This document shows, in pieces, positions 61,136-64,000 of a stretch of DNA of 64,000 bases. The notes beneath the pieces are model-generated. The model ran no database searches, was not told the origin of the DNA, and worked only from the letters and a program-made list of their open reading frames with translations. Every line of letters begins with the position of its first letter. Position 1 is the first letter of the stretch. The stretch is from an uncultured Duncaniella sp. (GTDB taxonomy: Bacteria > Bacteroidota > Bacteroidia > Bacteroidales > Muribaculaceae). A program made the translations under genes and the position numbers. Location: NCBI GenBank assembly GCA_958352885.1, contig CATWQI010000006.1:124001-188000 (forward strand), read 5' to 3'.

Positions 61136-63151
61136 ATGCAATATTACGGAAAAATAGCGTGCATATCGTTCCAGGAGTTAACAAGCGAGCCCAATCCCAT
61201 TATGTCCGTGTCGAACTACAAAAAGCAGAAGCGGAATAATAAGATTAATGTAATCAATGCCGGCAAAGGTCTTGGAAATCAGGCTTTGGTGGAAATAGCC
61301 ACGATGCCCCAGCGGTTTCAGGATAGAATCAAAGAAAAATATGGCGATATGAAAGATGATATCCTGAAGAACTGGTTCAGCAGCCATTTCAGTGTCAATC
61401 CCAAGGCGAGGACGTACTACACACAGTACCGTTTCGACAACGGGGACGCGCTGCCGCCGGAACACATCAATGAGTACACCATAAACGCTTCCGTAATCGA
61501 GGCGGTCATCGCAGTGATGAACGACACGGTGCTGAAGCGCAAGGCGATGAAAGGAAAGGCGGTGAACTGGAGCGAGATGGCGGGTGCGATAAGCTACTAC
61601 CAGGAGGAATTCGGGCACACACTCCCCCTGAGTCCCAACCGGTTCAAGAAGAGGGTCAACGAGTTTCTCGCCTCCGGATACGAAAGCCTTATCAGCCGCA
61701 AGTTCAGGAACCAGAACCGGCGGAAAGTGACCATCGGTATTGAAAGCCTGATATGCGGACTCGGAGCGATGGCAGAGCATCCCTATGACACCGTGGTGGC
61801 AGAGATGTACAACCAGTTTGTGACAGGTGAAATCGAGGTGTACGACCCGGAAACGGGAGAACTGTTCAATCCGGAGGATTTCACCGACAAGGACGGGAAT
61901 CCCATGGTGCTGAGCAAAGGCACCATTGCCAATTACCTCAAGCAGCCCAAGACAAAGGCGCTTCTGGCAAAGGTCCACCAGACACAGTGGGATTTCAACA
62001 ACTCCCAGCGACCATATCATTTGCGCCATAGTCCGAACTACGCCTTGAGTAAGATATCCCTTGACGACCGCGATCTGCCGCGCCCGATGCCCGACAACAA
62101 CAAAGTCAAAGCGTACTATGCGTACGACGTTGTCAGCGGGGCTGTTATCGGGTATGCCCACAACAGGAAAAAGACGGGGGAATTGTTCCTTGACTGCATG
62201 CGCAACATGTTTCAGACGCTTGACCGGAACGGCTTTTACGTGCCGGCGGAGCTTGAGGTGGAACACCACCTTGTCAGGGATTTCGCCGACGGACTCATGC
62301 AAGCCAAAGTGGTGTTTCCGCTGATACAATGGTGCAACCCCGGGAACTCAAGGCAAAAACGTGCCGAGCATTTTAACCGCTTCAAGAAGTACGGAGTGGA
62401 AAAACGCCATCAACTGAATGTGGGGCGCTGGTGGGCAAAGCTTGAAGCCAACCGTCCGAAGGTCGAGAAAGTGTATGACGAGGACAATAACACCTACAAG
62501 GTGCCCACGTACAGCTACGAGCAGCTTGTCGCCGACGATATCGCCATGATAAACGAGTATAACAGCCAGCAGCATCCGAACCAAAAGAAATACCCGGGCA
62601 TGACCCGCTGGGATGTGTTCTGCAAATGCCAGAACCCGAATCTGACACCATGGGACAAGGCTGTGCTATACAGATTTATCGGGGAACACACAGAGACCAC
62701 GATACGCCAGAACTCCTACATGACTGTGCGGTACAACCAGTACCGGCTGTCGAGCCCCGAGGTTATCGAGAAGCTCGCCCCAAGGGACTACAAGGTGGAC
62801 GCCTATTACATGCCGGATACCGACGGGAACATCGATGAGATTTACATCTACCAAAACGGACGCCTGATTGACACCTGCGAAAAGGTAGTGCGGTACAACG
62901 AGGCGACGGCGGAGCAGACCGAGGAGGATCGCAAGGCATATGCCGAGCAGGCCAGGTATGTGGCGCGGTTCGACTCCATGATCAGGAATGGGAAAATCAG
63001 TCGGCTCGGCGTGTCCCGGAAAGAAATCGCTAAAGCGGTGCTCGAGGCGGAAGCGGTTCCGGTGGAGGCCGTGCCCCTGGAGGTGGAAAACGACTACTCG
63101 GAATATCTCAACGTGGAGCGGTTCGCAGCTGACGGCGCAGTGAAATTATAA
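61136..63151 (+). CDS. MuA-like DDE transposase
   Basis: A 671-residue transposase with N-terminal DNA-binding domains (about 1-280), an RNase-H core (about 300-440) and a C-terminal beta-barrel plus tail (SSPEVIEKLAPRDYKVDAYY). Likely catalytic residues are Asp 310/311 in SLDDRDLP and Glu 411 in QKRAEHFNRF. The second acidic position falls on Glu 376 in LEVEHHLV, 35 residues before Glu 411, instead of the usual Asp. The enzyme would pair the phage ends and strand-transfer them to target DNA. The MuB-like gene follows after 32 bases. The large open frame on the opposite strand (61178-62329) is a shadow. Confidence 0.9.
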   Translation: MQYYGKIACISFQELTSEPNPIMSVSNYKKQKRNNKINVINAGKGLGNQALVEIATMPQRFQDRIKEKYGDMKDDILKNWFSSHFSVNPKARTYYTQYRFDNGDALPPEHINEYTINASVIEAVIAVMNDTVLKRKAMKGKAVNWSEMAGAISYYQEEFGHTLPLSPNRFKKRVNEFLASGYESLISRKFRNQNRRKVTIGIESLICGLGAMAEHPYDTVVAEMYNQFVTGEIEVYDPETGELFNPEDFTDKDGNPMVLSKGTIANYLKQPKTKALLAKVHQTQWDFNNSQRPYHLRHSPNYALSKISLDDRDLPRPMPDNNKVKAYYAYDVVSGAVIGYAHNRKKTGELFLDCMRNMFQTLDRNGFYVPAELEVEHHLVRDFADGLMQAKVVFPLIQWCNPGNSRQKRAEHFNRFKKYGVEKRHQLNVGRWWAKLEANRPKVEKVYDEDNNTYKVPTYSYEQLVADDIAMINEYNSQQHPNQKKYPGMTRWDVFCKCQNPNLTPWDKAVLYRFIGEHTETTIRQNSYMTVRYNQYRLSSPEVIEKLAPRDYKVDAYYMPDTDGNIDEIYIYQNGRLIDTCEKVVRYNEATAEQTEEDRKAYAEQARYVARFDSMIRNGKISRLGVSRKEIAKAVLEAEAVPVEAVPLEVENDYSEYLNVERFAADGAVKL

Positions 63152-63183
63152 CAACAATCGAATGGAATAAAAACAGCATTAAA

Positions 63184-64000
63184 ATGGAAATAACAAACGA
63201 CATCAAACAAAGGATAGCACAAGCCATAACCGGCGACCGTGGAAATTACCCGAGCGACAACCGCCATGCCACGGCGCTGGGCATATCCCCGAGCGTGTAC
63301 AACGCAATCAAAAAGGGAAATTATGACAGGCAGGTCAGCGATGCCAACTGGATAGGTATCGCCCGCCGTCTGGGCGTGAGGCTGCGTGAGGAAATGGAAT
63401 GGAAAGCCGCGGTGACTCCCACCTACGCTTTCATAAGCAGGCAGCTCGAGATGTGCCAGGAAAGCGGGCTGAGCGCCATACTGTGCGACATGCCCAACAT
63501 AGGCAAGACATTCACCGCACGCATATATGTGAAACAGCACAGGAACGCCGTGTACGTGGACTGTTCGCAGGTCAAGACCAAACTTAAGCTGATACGCCAC
63601 ATCGCAAAGGAATTTGGCGTGGGTGCGTACGGCAGGTATAGCGACGTCTACGAGGATCTGGTGGCGTATCTGCGCACCATCGATACCCCCATGGTCATAC
63701 TTGACGAAGCCGGCGACCTGCAATACGAGGCATTTCTGGAGCTCAAGGCGCTATGGAACGCCACCGAGCGCTGCTGCGCCTGGTACATGATGGGGGCTGA
63801 CGGGCTAAAGGAGAAGATCAACCGCGCCATAGAAGGCAAGAAGGTCGGCTACACGGAAATGCTGAGCCGTTACGGCGACACATACAGCAAGGTCACGCCT
63901 GACGACGCCAAGGAGCGGGAAAAATTCCTGAAGGCCCAGGCTGCGATAGTCGCCAAGCTCAACGCCCCTGCCGGAAGCGACATCAACCGGATAGTGAATG
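63184..64000 (+). CDS. MuB-like AAA+ target-DNA ATPase (partial, runs off the window)
   Basis: Open from ATG 63184 to the window end, 272 residues so far. Residues 1-70 contain a helix-turn-helix (HATALGISPSVYNAIKKG) as in MuB. The ATPase has CDMPNIGKTFTA at about 101-112 (a P-loop lacking the first Gly) and VILDEAGDL at about 171-179 (Walker B with the catalytic Glu). MuB coats target DNA, stimulates MuA and gives target immunity. The C-terminal part is cut by the window edge. It is coupled to the transposase gene. Confidence 0.88.
   Translation, partial: MEITNDIKQRIAQAITGDRGNYPSDNRHATALGISPSVYNAIKKGNYDRQVSDANWIGIARRLGVRLREEMEWKAAVTPTYAFISRQLEMCQESGLSAILCDMPNIGKTFTARIYVKQHRNAVYVDCSQVKTKLKLIRHIAKEFGVGAYGRYSDVYEDLVAYLRTIDTPMVILDEAGDLQYEAFLELKALWNATERCCAWYMMGADGLKEKINRAIEGKKVGYTEMLSRYGDTYSKVTPDDAKEREKFLKAQAAIVAKLNAPAGSDINRIVN

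Larger units (their letters stand above)
57537..64000. mobile_element. Mu-like transposable prophage (left part; right end outside window)
   Basis: Starts at or within six bases of 57537, where the SprE/PorW-like frame loses similarity and the sequence reads TGTATGGGGC (compare TG at Mu ends; a TG at 57531 is the alternative). Contents in order: repeated end sites, a small gene, a repeat cluster, an unknown gene and S24 repressor reading left, an early operon reading right with a tRNA-like RNA, a MuA-type transposase and a MuB-type ATPase. The gene order and leftward repressor resemble Mu and, as I recall, Bacteroides transposable phages of the Hankyphage kind. The structural genes, right end and target duplication are outside the window. 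Confidence 0.88.

Noticed and set aside
61178..62329. A 383-residue open frame opposite the transposase gene
   Set aside because: It has no recognisable motif, reads antisense to a clear DDE transposase, and is explained by the codon composition of the plus strand.
63094..63723. A 209-residue open frame opposite the MuB-like gene
   Set aside because: Antisense to a gene with clear Walker motifs.
57537..64000. Diversity-generating retroelement expected in Hankyphage-like phages
   Set aside because: No reverse transcriptase, template repeat or variable repeat is visible in the part of the phage inside the window.

Overview
The window reads as chromosomal DNA from a gut Bacteroidales bacterium, most likely near the family Muribaculaceae. 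Evidence: several Bacteroidetes-type promoters (TTTG or TTG about 19-21 bases before TAnnTTTG), families typical of this phylum (DUF3667, DUF5106, BspA-like leucine-rich repeats, apiosidase-like/GH43/GH51/GH95 glycosidases, carboxypeptidase-regulatory-domain TonB receptors), the korAB 2-oxoacid:ferredoxin oxidoreductase and a topoisomerase IV B-coaD-S41 protease cluster. The species call is an inference.

Layout: (1) 1-1.8 kb: tail of an OmpA-family protein, a terminator and promoter, then a secreted apiosidase-like glycosidase. (2) 1.9-9.1 kb, minus strand: a compact membrane-lipid operon (pdxA, nucleotidyltransferase, ATP-grasp protein, PgpA-type phosphatase, GtrA-like protein, two CDP-alcohol phosphatidyltransferases around a PAP2 protein, HAD phosphatase). 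It resembles inositol-lipid/inositol-sphingolipid loci of gut Bacteroidetes. The matching myo-inositol-phosphate synthase lies alone about 31 kb away at 39.9-41.2 kb. (3) 9.3-31 kb: a GH43-like glycosidase followed by a long, mostly minus-strand housekeeping stretch (yebC, pheT, mrp, trmB, LRR protein, sufE, TPR protein, kdsA, rsmE, nucleoside permease, bifunctional nuclease, mnmA, DoxX, thioredoxin-like protein, GH51, a DXS-like enzyme). (4) 31-41 kb, plus strand: xseA, a coiled-coil protein, DUF3667 protein, dolichol-phosphate-mannose-synthase-like GT2, dihydroorotase, korAB, ino1. (5) 41.5-56.2 kb, minus strand: S41 protease, coaD, parE, a TonB receptor with a His-rich partner, esterase, GH95, U32 peptidase, aminotransferase, GlmU-like protein. 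(6) 56.4-56.9 kb: a promoter, a foldable three-way-junction RNA and a strong terminator, which together look like a non-coding RNA or attenuator.

(7) 57.5 kb to the window end: a Mu-like transposable prophage inserted in, and truncating, a SprE/PorW-like TPR lipoprotein gene. Its left end carries repeated transposase-binding-like sites, a small plus-strand gene behind an 18-bp perfect inverted repeat, a cluster of AGGGATACC repeats, an AT-rich gene of unknown function co-directional with an S24-type repressor, a divergent operator region, an early operon with a tRNA-like structured RNA, and the MuA-like transposase and MuB-like ATPase. The right half of the prophage is outside the window.

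The least explained items are the tRNA-like RNA in the phage early region, the structured RNA upstream of the disrupted lipoprotein gene, the nucleotidyltransferase/ATP-grasp pair joined to the lipid operon, and the AT-rich gene next to the repressor.
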